NCBI GenBank assembly: GCA_003566935.1
Contig: PXBM01000252.1
Span: 1-13,321, forward strand
Length of the DNA stretch: 13,321 bases
Origin: Syntrophomonadaceae bacterium
Lineage (GTDB): Bacteria > Bacillota > Dethiobacteria > DTU022
Direction of reading: 5' to 3'
Below, in pieces: positions 6,897 through 13,321 of this stretch; the stretch's first letter is position 1, and the number at the start of each line of letters is the position of its first letter. Position numbers and translations under genes: made by a program. Below the pieces are notes generated by a model. The model had not been told where the DNA came from and searched no databases. It saw only the letters and a program-made list of their open reading frames with translations.

Positions 6897-7385
6897 TTGT
6901 TTAGTGTAGGTGATCGCGTAGTTTACCCCATGCATGGAGCTGGTGTTATAGAGTCGATTGAAGAAAAAGAAATTCTTGGTGCCCTGAAAAGGTATTATGT
7001 CATGAAACTTCCCCTCGGTGAAATGAAAGTCCTCATTCCCACTGATAATATTGCTCAGGTAGGCCTGCGCGGAGTGATCGAAAAATGTGATGTCTCTCAG
7101 GTATTTGTTATTCTTAAAGGTGATCAACCGGAAATGTCTACCAACTGGAACCGGCGCTATCGCAACCACCTGGAAAAAATCAAAAGTGGTGATATTTACG
7201 AAGTTGCCGAAGTGGTGCGCAACTTAATGTTAAGGGATCGCGAAAAAGGGCTTTCCACGGGGGAAAGTAAAATGCTTGATACGGCCCGCCAGATATTAAT
7301 CAGCGAGCTTATTCTGGTCCAGGAAGCGGAAAGCACTGAAATCACCTCTATACTTGATGATATTTTTGATCAAGTTCCCAAATAA
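6897..7385 (+). CDS. CarD-like transcriptional regulator
   Basis: The 162-residue protein matches the CarD/CdnL family, which binds the RNA polymerase beta subunit and influences open promoter complexes. The N-terminal RNA-polymerase-interaction (Tudor-like, TRCF-RID) domain covers about residues 1-60 with the opening FSVGDRVVYPMHGAGVIESI. The rest is a helical C-terminal domain. Length is typical. Translation starts at TTG 6897, supported by AGGAGG 7 bases upstream and by the family's fixed N-terminus. It is divergent from the small minus-strand gene and has its own strong promoter. It precedes the PIN/TRAM gene by about 140 bases with another likely promoter between, so it may be monocistronic. 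Target promoters are unknown. Confidence 0.93.
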   Translation: MFSVGDRVVYPMHGAGVIESIEEKEILGALKRYYVMKLPLGEMKVLIPTDNIAQVGLRGVIEKCDVSQVFVILKGDQPEMSTNWNRRYRNHLEKIKSGDIYEVAEVVRNLMLRDREKGLSTGESKMLDTARQILISELILVQEAESTEITSILDDIFDQVPK

Positions 7386-7434
7386 CTCACATCCAAGCCT
7401 GGTTTTTTAGATTCCAATTAAGCCCTTGATTTGC

Positions 7435-7464
7435 TTGCTTCCGGGGATAACTTTAAGTTATAAT
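7435..7464 (+). promoter_or_regulatory. Possible promoter for the PIN/TRAM-isp-cysS operon
   Basis: A perfect -10 TATAAT is at 7459-7464, with TTGCTT 18 bases upstream at 7435-7440 as a poor -35. Transcription would start near 7471, about 53 bases before the PIN/TRAM start codon. Confidence 0.5.
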
Positions 7465-7523
7465 TAGCTGAAAGATTCCCGGTTTATTTGTCTTATTAGC
7501 TTTTGTGAAAGGAGGTGAGCAAG

Positions 7524-8633
7524 ATGCTAAATAAAGTCTTAAGGATTATCGGGACCCTAGTTGGTTTTGTTGTCGGCATTTATGTCTTTATCACTTTGCA
7601 GCCCCTGGTAACAATGTTTATTGATCTTCCTGCGGGTATGCAATTTACTCCTGTCACTATCGGTTATTACGCCTTTGGCGGAGTTTTATTTGGACTCATA
7701 TCTTATCTTATCATACCCTTGGTAATTAGTATTTTTAATCGGATCGTCTCGTGGGCAGACGGCAAACTTAAGTCTGTGCCGACCCAGGATATTGCCCTGG
7801 TTGTTTTCAGCCTGATTATTACCCTGGTGATCGGACTGCTGCTTAGCTACCCCATCTACAGGATTCCAGTGGTTGGAGTCTTTATATCGCCCATACTGAC
7901 TCTGCTGCTGGTTTTTATCGGGGTGCGCTTCGTTTTAAACCGCAAGGAAGAATTTACTTTTCTTTCCACCCTCTTTAATCGCAATGTGCGCAATGGGGGC
8001 GGGGAAAACGAAGTATTTAAAATACTTGATACCAGCGCCATCATAGACGGCCGGATAGTCGATATTTGCAAGACCGGTTTTATTGAGGGTGTTCTAGTGG
8101 TATCCGGTTTTGTGTTGGAAGAGCTGCGCCACATTGCCGACTCCCCGGATCTTCTTAAACGTAACCGCGGTCGGCGCGGTCTTGATGTGCTCAATAAAAT
8201 CCAGAAGGAAATGGATATACCCGTCCAGATATATGAGGGCGATTTCGATGATATTCCTGAGGTTGACAGCAAGCTGGTCAAGCTGGCCAAGACTATTAAC
8301 GGGAAGATTGTCACTAACGACTTTAACTTGAACAAGGTTTGCGAGCTGCAGGGTATTGCGGTTCTTAATATTAATGAGTTGGCCAATGCTGTAAAGCCGG
8401 TTGTTCTGCCGGGCGAAGAAATGGTGGCCCAAATAATTAAGGACGGCAAGGAGGCCGGCCAGGGAGTGGCTTATTTAGATGACGGCACCATGGTCGTGGT
8501 GGAAGGTGGACGCCGTTATATTGGTGAAACCATTGAAGTAATGGTGACCAGTGTCCTGCAGACTGCAGCCGGGCGTATGATTTTTGCCAAACCGAAACAG
8601 GATGCTGATAAATACTCTTCAGGAGTTAAATAG
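7524..8633 (+). CDS. Membrane-anchored PIN/TRAM-domain protein (YacL type)
   Basis: From ATG 7524 the protein has 369 residues. The first half holds about four hydrophobic membrane segments (approximately residues 5-25, 43-72, 88-110 and 115-137). A cytoplasmic PIN nuclease-like domain follows from about residue 162, with the acidic residues in ILDTSAIIDGR, DSKLVKLA and VTNDFNLN. A C-terminal TRAM domain, a likely RNA-binding beta-barrel, covers about 290-355 (LPGEEMVAQIIKDGKEAGQG). YacL-type proteins have this order; the RNA substrate is not established. A GTG at 7515 lies in frame but is inside the ribosome binding site AAAGGAGGTGA, so the ATG six bases after it is chosen. It is the first gene of the run with ispD, whose start is two bases past its stop. 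Confidence 0.93.
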   Translation: MLNKVLRIIGTLVGFVVGIYVFITLQPLVTMFIDLPAGMQFTPVTIGYYAFGGVLFGLISYLIIPLVISIFNRIVSWADGKLKSVPTQDIALVVFSLIITLVIGLLLSYPIYRIPVVGVFISPILTLLLVFIGVRFVLNRKEEFTFLSTLFNRNVRNGGGENEVFKILDTSAIIDGRIVDICKTGFIEGVLVVSGFVLEELRHIADSPDLLKRNRGRRGLDVLNKIQKEMDIPVQIYEGDFDDIPEVDSKLVKLAKTINGKIVTNDFNLNKVCELQGIAVLNINELANAVKPVVLPGEEMVAQIIKDGKEAGQGVAYLDDGTMVVVEGGRRYIGETIEVMVTSVLQTAAGRMIFAKPKQDADKYSSGVK

Positions 8634-8635
8634 AA

Positions 8636-9337
8636 ATGCAGCTTGCCGCAGTTATTGCTGCCGGTGGAAAAGGAATCCGTCTTGGTCGTAATGTGAGAAA
8701 GCAATATTTAAGCCTGGGCAGTAAACCGATGTTGGCCCACAGTGTTGGGCTTTTTGCCGGCCATGAAGCAGTATCTCAAATTGTTGTTGCTATCCCCGAA
8801 GGTGATTTTATAAGTGCTAACGGGATTCTATCAACATATTTTCCTGTGGAGCTTTATCAGCTGGTTGCAGGTGGGGCTACCAGGCAGCAATCAATTAATA
8901 AAGCCTTAGAGGCGATTAAAGGCAAGCCCGACCTGGTGGCCGTTCATGATGCGGCCAGGCCCTTAGCCTCGGCAAACCTGCTTAACAAGTTGATTGAAGC
9001 AGCTTTAGACGATGGAGCAGCTGTGCCGGTTATACCTTTGGCGGATACGGCCAAGCAGGTAGATAAAAAGGGGATGGTGCTATCTACTCCGCCAAGAGAA
9101 AGCCTGCGATTGGTTCAGACCCCGCAGGTTTTCCGGTTTAGCTTGATTGTTGAAGCCTACAGTAATGCCGAAAGAAGCGGGCTGGAAGCGACAGATGACT
9201 CTGCCCTGATTGAGCTGTTAGGGAAGCCGGTAAGAACTGTTGAAGGAGAACTCTCTAATTTAAAGGTTACATCGGCGCTTGACCTGGCCTTAGCAACAAT
9301 ATTGTTTGATGGTAGGAAGGGTGAGGGTCTGAAGTGA
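8636..9337 (+). CDS. ispD: 2-C-methyl-D-erythritol 4-phosphate cytidylyltransferase
   Basis: IspD transfers CMP from CTP to methylerythritol phosphate in the MEP isoprenoid pathway. The 233 residues carry the nucleotide-binding loop AAGGKGIRLG at 8-17 and K22 (RKQY). VHDAARPL at 103-110 is the Mg/CTP-site aspartate motif. TPQ at 162-164 and the ATDDSALIE segment at about 185-193 follow, then NLKVTS at 208-213. These match the family across its length. It starts two bases after the PIN/TRAM stop, with GGAG about 10 bases upstream. Its TGA stop overlaps the GTG of ispF, so translation is probably coupled with the enzyme acting two steps later. Confidence 0.95.
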   Translation: MQLAAVIAAGGKGIRLGRNVRKQYLSLGSKPMLAHSVGLFAGHEAVSQIVVAIPEGDFISANGILSTYFPVELYQLVAGGATRQQSINKALEAIKGKPDLVAVHDAARPLASANLLNKLIEAALDDGAAVPVIPLADTAKQVDKKGMVLSTPPRESLRLVQTPQVFRFSLIVEAYSNAERSGLEATDDSALIELLGKPVRTVEGELSNLKVTSALDLALATILFDGRKGEGLK

Positions 9338-9843
9338 ACCGGATTGGAATTGGCTATGATCTGCACCGCCTGGCCGAAAAGGAGAGCCTAATTATAGGCG
9401 GGGTTAAGATTGATTATGACTTCGGCCTTGAGGGGCACTCCGATGCCGATGTTTTAATCCATGCCCTGATCGATGCCCTGCTCGGCGCTGTCGCCATGGG
9501 TGATATTGGGCAGCATTTTCCACCAGAAGATGAGGGTTTTCGAGGCATAGACAGCCTGGAACTTCTAAGGCGGGTTAACGATATGCTGGCAGATGAGCGC
9601 TGCCAGCTGGCTAACGCGGATATGGTCATTATTGCTGAAAAACCGAAGCTGGCTCCATATATTGATCAGATGCGAAGTAATATTGCCCGGGTTTTAGATG
9701 TACCGCTTAACCGTATCTCGGTCAAGGCGACCACTACCGAAGGCCTGGGGGTTTGCGGGCGGGAAGAAGGGATCGCTGCGCAGGCCGTGGTCATGCTTGA
9801 AAAATGTGCTCCTCCCGGCCCGGCCGGTCATGAAGCTAAATAG
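9334..9843 (+). CDS. ispF: 2-C-methyl-D-erythritol 2,4-cyclodiphosphate synthase
   Basis: IspF forms the cyclic diphosphate intermediate of the MEP pathway in a homotrimer. The 169-residue protein shows the zinc ligands D9 and H11 in GIGYDLHR and H43 in HSDADVLIHA. It also has DIGQHFPP at 57-64 and the CDP-binding KATTTEGLG at 131-139. It begins at GTG 9334 within the ispD stop (GTGA overlap), with GGGTGAGG upstream as the ribosome binding site. The last ten or so residues extend past the usual family end (about 158). The IspE step lying between IspD and IspF is not encoded in this window, which is usual. Confidence 0.96.
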   Translation: MNRIGIGYDLHRLAEKESLIIGGVKIDYDFGLEGHSDADVLIHALIDALLGAVAMGDIGQHFPPEDEGFRGIDSLELLRRVNDMLADERCQLANADMVIIAEKPKLAPYIDQMRSNIARVLDVPLNRISVKATTTEGLGVCGREEGIAAQAVVMLEKCAPPGPAGHEAK

Positions 9844-9900
9844 AAGCAATAGTAATCGATATTTAACCATCAAACCAACTGAAAGCGGAGTGTTTAACAA

Positions 9901-11307
9901 GTGGCCATTAAAATCTATAATACCCTTACACGAAGCAAAGAAGATCTTAAACCTGGCTCCCCTCCCCTGGTAACATTTTATGTATGCGGACCCACCGTAT
10001 ATGATTATATTCATATCGGCAATGCCCGCGTTTTCATTATCTTTGACGTTGTCAGACGTTACCTTGAATACCGGGGCTACCGGGTAAAGATGGTGCAAAA
10101 CTACACCGATATTGATGATAAGATGATTAACCGGGCTAACGAGCAGGGCATTACCGTAGCTGAGTTGGCCGACCGTTTTATTAATGCTTACCTGGAAGAT
10201 GTTGGGGCCTTAAAGGTCCGTCCCGCTGATGTAACCCCAAAGGCAACCGAACATATTGAAGATATTATAAAGCTGATCGAGCAGCTTTTAGAAAACGGCT
10301 ACGCCTATATTAGTGACGGAGATGTTTATTACGATACGGCGAAATTTGCTGATTACGGGCAGCTTTCCCACCAGAAGCAGGATGATCTGCTGATGGGAGC
10401 CAGGGTCGAACCGGGCGAGAAAAAACGCAGCCCCCTGGACTTTGTGCTCTGGAAGCAGAAAAAAGAAGGTGAACCTGCCTGGGACAGTCCCTGGGGAGAG
10501 GGCAGGCCGGGATGGCACATTGAATGTTCGGCCATGTCAACCCACTTTATGAATGATACCTTAGATATTCATGCCGGGGGTGCCGACCTGATATTCCCTC
10601 ACCACGAAAATGAAATTGCCCAGACCTGGGGTGCGGAGCAGCGTCCGCTGGCCCGCTACTGGGTGCATGCCGGGTACCTTAATATAGAAGATCAGAAAAT
10701 GTCCAAGTCGCTTGGTAACGTGCGTACAGTCCATGAACTGGTCAAGGAATATGATCCTTTGGACCTGCGTTTTTTGATTTTATCGGCTCATTACCGCAGC
10801 CCACTTAACTTTAGCGGGGAACTTGTAGGCCAGAGCCGATCGGGACGGCAGCGCCTGCAGGAGATGACGGCCAATCTTTTAAACGCTCTCGATAAGGCAG
10901 AGGATAATGAAGGCAAGCATGAAGAGCAGCTGCGCAGGACTTTAAATGAGGCTAAAGAGCGCTTTGTTGAAGCGATGGACGATGATTTCAACACGGCTGA
11001 CGGTTTGGGAGTTATATTTGATTTAGCCCGCAGCTGCAACATCTACCTGAAAGAAGGATACCCCTATAATAAAGAGCTGCTGGAAGAGGTGGCTCAGTTT
11101 ATCCGAGAATTTAATGACATCTTTGAGATTATTGATATTTCTGTACCGAAAAACCTGGATAATGAAATCAACGAAATGATTGCCCGGCGGGATGAAGCCC
11201 GGGCTAACAAGGATTTTGCCACTGCCGACCAGATCCGTGATGAGTTGAACAGTAAGGGTATTGTCCTGGAGGATACCCCCCACGGCACCCGCTGGAAGAG
11301 AAAGTAA
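9901..11307 (+). CDS. cysS: Cysteinyl-tRNA synthetase
   Basis: CysRS charges tRNA-Cys. The 468 residues have all class I synthetase marks: the HIGH-type HIGN at 38-41, KMSKS at 266-270, and the zinc site C29, C209, H234 and E238 that discriminates cysteine. The C-terminal DALR-like and anticodon region closes with the usual EDTPHGTRWK. Length is normal (about 460-480). Translation starts at GTG 9901 with GGAG 10 bases upstream, 57 bases after ispF. Many Firmicutes place gltX and cysE between ispF and cysS; here they are absent. It is followed after 24 bases by the thymidylate synthase gene. Confidence 0.97.
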   Translation: MAIKIYNTLTRSKEDLKPGSPPLVTFYVCGPTVYDYIHIGNARVFIIFDVVRRYLEYRGYRVKMVQNYTDIDDKMINRANEQGITVAELADRFINAYLEDVGALKVRPADVTPKATEHIEDIIKLIEQLLENGYAYISDGDVYYDTAKFADYGQLSHQKQDDLLMGARVEPGEKKRSPLDFVLWKQKKEGEPAWDSPWGEGRPGWHIECSAMSTHFMNDTLDIHAGGADLIFPHHENEIAQTWGAEQRPLARYWVHAGYLNIEDQKMSKSLGNVRTVHELVKEYDPLDLRFLILSAHYRSPLNFSGELVGQSRSGRQRLQEMTANLLNALDKAEDNEGKHEEQLRRTLNEAKERFVEAMDDDFNTADGLGVIFDLARSCNIYLKEGYPYNKELLEEVAQFIREFNDIFEIIDISVPKNLDNEINEMIARRDEARANKDFATADQIRDELNSKGIVLEDTPHGTRWKRK

Positions 11308-11331
11308 GTTTATTAACGGAGGTAATGATAT

Positions 11332-11991
11332 ATGGCCTATATCAGGGAGCGGACAATTGAATCAGCCTGGCGCATGGTTCTATGGAACTGTGCCCGTTAC
11401 GGTTATAGCTACAGGATCAAAAAGGGCAGCTATGAAGGACAGCTGCGCAAGCAGCTCGATCACCTTTGTGTGGTAGTCGAAGAACCTTATACCAGGCCCC
11501 TGGCAGTATGGCTGCCTGAGAACTGCGGCATACCGGCGCCCACGTCGGAAGAAAGAATCCAGAACTACTTCTATGATTACCTGGCCACCGATACCAAGTG
11601 CGAAATGGAAGATTACACCTATGGTCAGCATATTGCTCCGCAGCTGCCCAAGGTAATCGACCTGTTAAACCGCTCCGGGGGAGCGACCAACCAGGCCTGC
11701 ATTAATATCGGCGGACAGGAAAACATTGACCTTGATGATCCGCCCTGCTTGCGGGTAATTGATTTTAAGGTTGTAGATGGAAAGCTGCACATGTCACTTT
11801 TCTTCCGTTCCTGGGATATTTTTGTCGGGTTTCCCGAAAACTTAGGCGGACTGCAGCTATTAAAAGAATATATTTTGATGCATATTGATTTCCCAGCCGA
11901 GGACGGGCAAATCACCGCTTATTCATCGGGAGCTCATATCTACGAGCAGTACTTCCCGATAGTCAATATTTTAAATGCCCATAAGTGTTAA
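11332..11991 (+). CDS. Archaeal-type thymidylate synthase (ThyA fold)
   Basis: The 219-residue protein reads as a short thymidylate synthase of the archaeal/methanogen kind, not the flavin-dependent ThyX. The catalytic cysteine is C139 in DDPPCLRVIDF. The dUMP-binding R159-S160-x-D162 is in FFRSWDIF, N170 lies in GFPEN, and H202/Y204 in SSGAHIYEQ match the nucleotide-contact residues of ThyA. The N-terminus (RTIESAW) also matches the archaeal group. It is about 45 residues shorter than E. coli ThyA (264), as expected for this group. The enzyme would methylate dUMP to dTMP; whether it uses 5,10-methylene-tetrahydrofolate or an archaeal pterin is not shown by sequence. GGAGGT lies 8 bases before the ATG, and the gene is tightly placed between cysS and rlmB. 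Confidence 0.8.
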   Translation: MAYIRERTIESAWRMVLWNCARYGYSYRIKKGSYEGQLRKQLDHLCVVVEEPYTRPLAVWLPENCGIPAPTSEERIQNYFYDYLATDTKCEMEDYTYGQHIAPQLPKVIDLLNRSGGATNQACINIGGQENIDLDDPPCLRVIDFKVVDGKLHMSLFFRSWDIFVGFPENLGGLQLLKEYILMHIDFPAEDGQITAYSSGAHIYEQYFPIVNILNAHKC

Positions 11992-12027
11992 ATAGTTTGT
12001 GGTTCAAACCTAAGCAGGGGGATGGCG

Positions 12028-12822
12028 ATGAGCGATCGCGGTAACAATAAAAGTGGTCATAATCTGAATCTTGATGAAGAGGGGCTGGTGGTTGGACGCC
12101 ACGCAGTTTTAGAGGCTCTTCGTTATGGCAAACCCCTGCAAATCATGTTGGCCGACGGGCTGAAAGGAGCTAGGGTAGATGAAATAACCCTGCTGGCCCG
12201 CGAGCGAAAGGTTAAAGTGAAGCGGCTTTCCAAGCCGGACTTTATTACTGAAGCAGGCGACATCAGCGGCAACCAGGGCATCGTCGCCAAGGTTGCGCCT
12301 TTTGACTACTGCACCCTTGAGGAACTGATCAGTATATCGCGCAAGCCGAAGGAAGAGTCCTTTTTGATCATGCTCGATCATATTGAAGATCCCCAGAACC
12401 TTGGTGCAGTCATGAGGACAGCTGATGCGGCGTCCGTACATGGCATCATTATTCCCAATCACCGGGCGGCAGGGGTTACTGCTTCGGTACGCAAGGTGGC
12501 GGCCGGTGCGGCAGAGCGAATTCCGGTGGCCTTAGTCGGTAACCTTAACCAGGCAGCCGAAGTTCTGAAAAAAGAGGGCTTCTGGTTGTACGGGGCGGAA
12601 TCAGACGGTGATGAACAGTATTACCGGGCTGACTATAAGCGGCCCCTGGTCTTGGTGATCGGTTCCGAAGACAAGGGCCTGTCGCGTTTGCTGCGGGAAA
12701 ATTGTGATGTAACTCTTAACATACCTATGCCGGGAACAGTAGATGGATCTTTAAATGTTGCAGCTGCGACAGCGGTCCTGGTTTACGCCGCACTGGCTCA
12801 GAGAGAGGGGTGGGTCTCCTGA
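12028..12822 (+). CDS. rlmB: 23S rRNA (guanosine-2'-O-)-methyltransferase RlmB
   Basis: RlmB-type SpoU enzymes methylate the ribose of a 23S rRNA guanosine (G2251 in E. coli) using S-adenosylmethionine. Numbering from the ATG at 12028, a substrate-binding L30e-like domain (about residues 20-95) begins GLVVGRHAVLEAL. The SPOUT knot follows with motif 1 NLGAVMRTADA at 124-134, motif 2 LVIGSEDKGLS at about 209-219, and motif 3 IPMPGTVDGSLNVAAATAV at about 232-250. The start is chosen between two ATGs, 12022 and 12028. AGGGGG at 12016-12021 abuts the first but is 6 bases from the second, so 12028 is preferred; the difference is two residues. The stop overlaps the start of yacP, suggesting translational coupling. 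Confidence 0.92.
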   Translation: MSDRGNNKSGHNLNLDEEGLVVGRHAVLEALRYGKPLQIMLADGLKGARVDEITLLARERKVKVKRLSKPDFITEAGDISGNQGIVAKVAPFDYCTLEELISISRKPKEESFLIMLDHIEDPQNLGAVMRTADAASVHGIIIPNHRAAGVTASVRKVAAGAAERIPVALVGNLNQAAEVLKKEGFWLYGAESDGDEQYYRADYKRPLVLVIGSEDKGLSRLLRENCDVTLNIPMPGTVDGSLNVAAATAVLVYAALAQREGWVS

Positions 12823-13319
12823 AGGCCGACATCCTTATTGTTGACGGCTACAATATCATCGGGTCCTGGGATGATTTGAAAGCTCTGCGCGATACTGATA
12901 TGGGCAGTGCCCGTGACCAGCTTATCTCAACTTTATCGGCCTATGTACCCTGGTGCTGGGAGAGAATTATTATTGTTTTTGATGGTCAGAGCTTCAACTG
13001 GGATAATCTCGATGGTATTGAAGTTGTCTTTACCGAGGGGAAGGAAACAGCTGATACAATGATTGAAAAGCTTGCAGCCGGGCTTTCTGCGAGCAGTCAG
13101 GTAGAGGTGGCAACTTCCGATTTTGCCGAATACAGGGCTGCTTCTGGTTTCGGAGCCTGGTGTATATCTGCCCCGACCCTGAAAGAACGGCTGGCGGAAT
13201 GCCAGGACAGCTATAAGCGCCGGCTTAAAGAAAAGAAAGACGTTAAGGGGATCATGTTAAACGACATTTTAAGTCAATCTGTTCTTGAGAATTTACAGCG
13301 GCTTAGGGGCTCAAGATAA
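12810..13319 (+). CDS. yacP: YacP family NYN/PIN-like ribonuclease
   Basis: The 169-residue protein matches YacP (Rae1), an NYN-domain protein. In Bacillus subtilis it is a ribosome-associated endoribonuclease, which I take as the likely role here. Acidic active-site residues are visible: D12 in IVDGYNII, D58 in VFDGQ, D82 in ADTMIE and D104 in ATSDFAE. The start is uncertain. GTG at 12810 overlaps rlmB by 13 bases and has GAGAGAGGG directly against it with almost no spacer. CTG at 12819 would give a start MKADILIVDGYN nearer the family norm, with better spacing from GAGGGG, but uses a rare codon. The protein ends at 13319, two bases before the window edge. sigH often follows in Firmicutes but is outside the window. 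Confidence 0.88.
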   Translation: MGLLKADILIVDGYNIIGSWDDLKALRDTDMGSARDQLISTLSAYVPWCWERIIIVFDGQSFNWDNLDGIEVVFTEGKETADTMIEKLAAGLSASSQVEVATSDFAEYRAASGFGAWCISAPTLKERLAECQDSYKRRLKEKKDVKGIMLNDILSQSVLENLQRLRGSR

Positions 13320-13321
13320 AG

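Noticed and set aside
7391..7408. CCAAGCCTGG followed by six T residues as a terminator for the carD-like gene
   Set aside because: Only three base pairs (CCA/TGG) with a tight loop can form; too weak to call.
7856..8449. 197-residue open frame on the minus strand inside the PIN/TRAM gene
   Set aside because: It is antisense to a clear gene, has serine/arginine-rich composition typical of a shadow frame, and matches no family.
11993..12010. GTTTG/CAAAC hairpin between the thymidylate synthase gene and rlmB
   Set aside because: Five weak pairs and no U-run; not enough for a terminator or regulatory site.

Overview
The window looks like a chromosomal housekeeping stretch from a Clostridia-class Firmicute. 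I infer this from strong GGAGG-type ribosome binding sites, frequent TTG and GTG starts, and the gene order radA - carD-like - PIN/TRAM - ispD - ispF - cysS - thymidylate synthase - rlmB - yacP, which is typical of the Peptococcaceae/Thermoanaerobacterales part of the class. The genus cannot be named from the sequence alone. All genes but one are on the + strand.

Bases 1-3503 hold a YhaM-type OB/HD exoribonuclease, then a tight three-gene set: a TPR protein with a C-terminal helix-turn-helix, a YjbQ/UPF0047 protein, and a Sir2 NAD-dependent deacylase. An imperfect hairpin resembling a dispersed repeat lies before the TPR gene. Bases 3504-4478 hold endonuclease IV (nfo) between two weak terminator-like hairpins.

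Bases 4459-4873 form a 415-base gap without a protein gene. Inside it, two 15-base strands about 235 bases apart pair perfectly (one G-U) and enclose several further hairpins. This is a strong candidate for a structured RNA of about 265 nt that I cannot assign to a family, and it is the most interesting item here.

Bases 4874-7385 hold radA, a convergent minus-strand gene for a small cysteine-bearing protein with a MazG-like helix, and a CarD-type RNA polymerase-binding regulator. The last two are divergently transcribed from well-formed sigma-A promoters that share a 231-base spacer. Bases 7386-13319 form a probable long operon: a membrane PIN/TRAM protein, ispD and ispF (two steps of the MEP isoprenoid pathway), cysS, an archaeal-type thymidylate synthase, rlmB (23S rRNA 2'-O-methyltransferase) and yacP (NYN/PIN-like RNase). 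Several of these genes overlap or nearly abut, suggesting co-expression of translation, RNA metabolism and isoprenoid functions. No tRNA, rRNA, CRISPR array, transposase or prophage gene was found.
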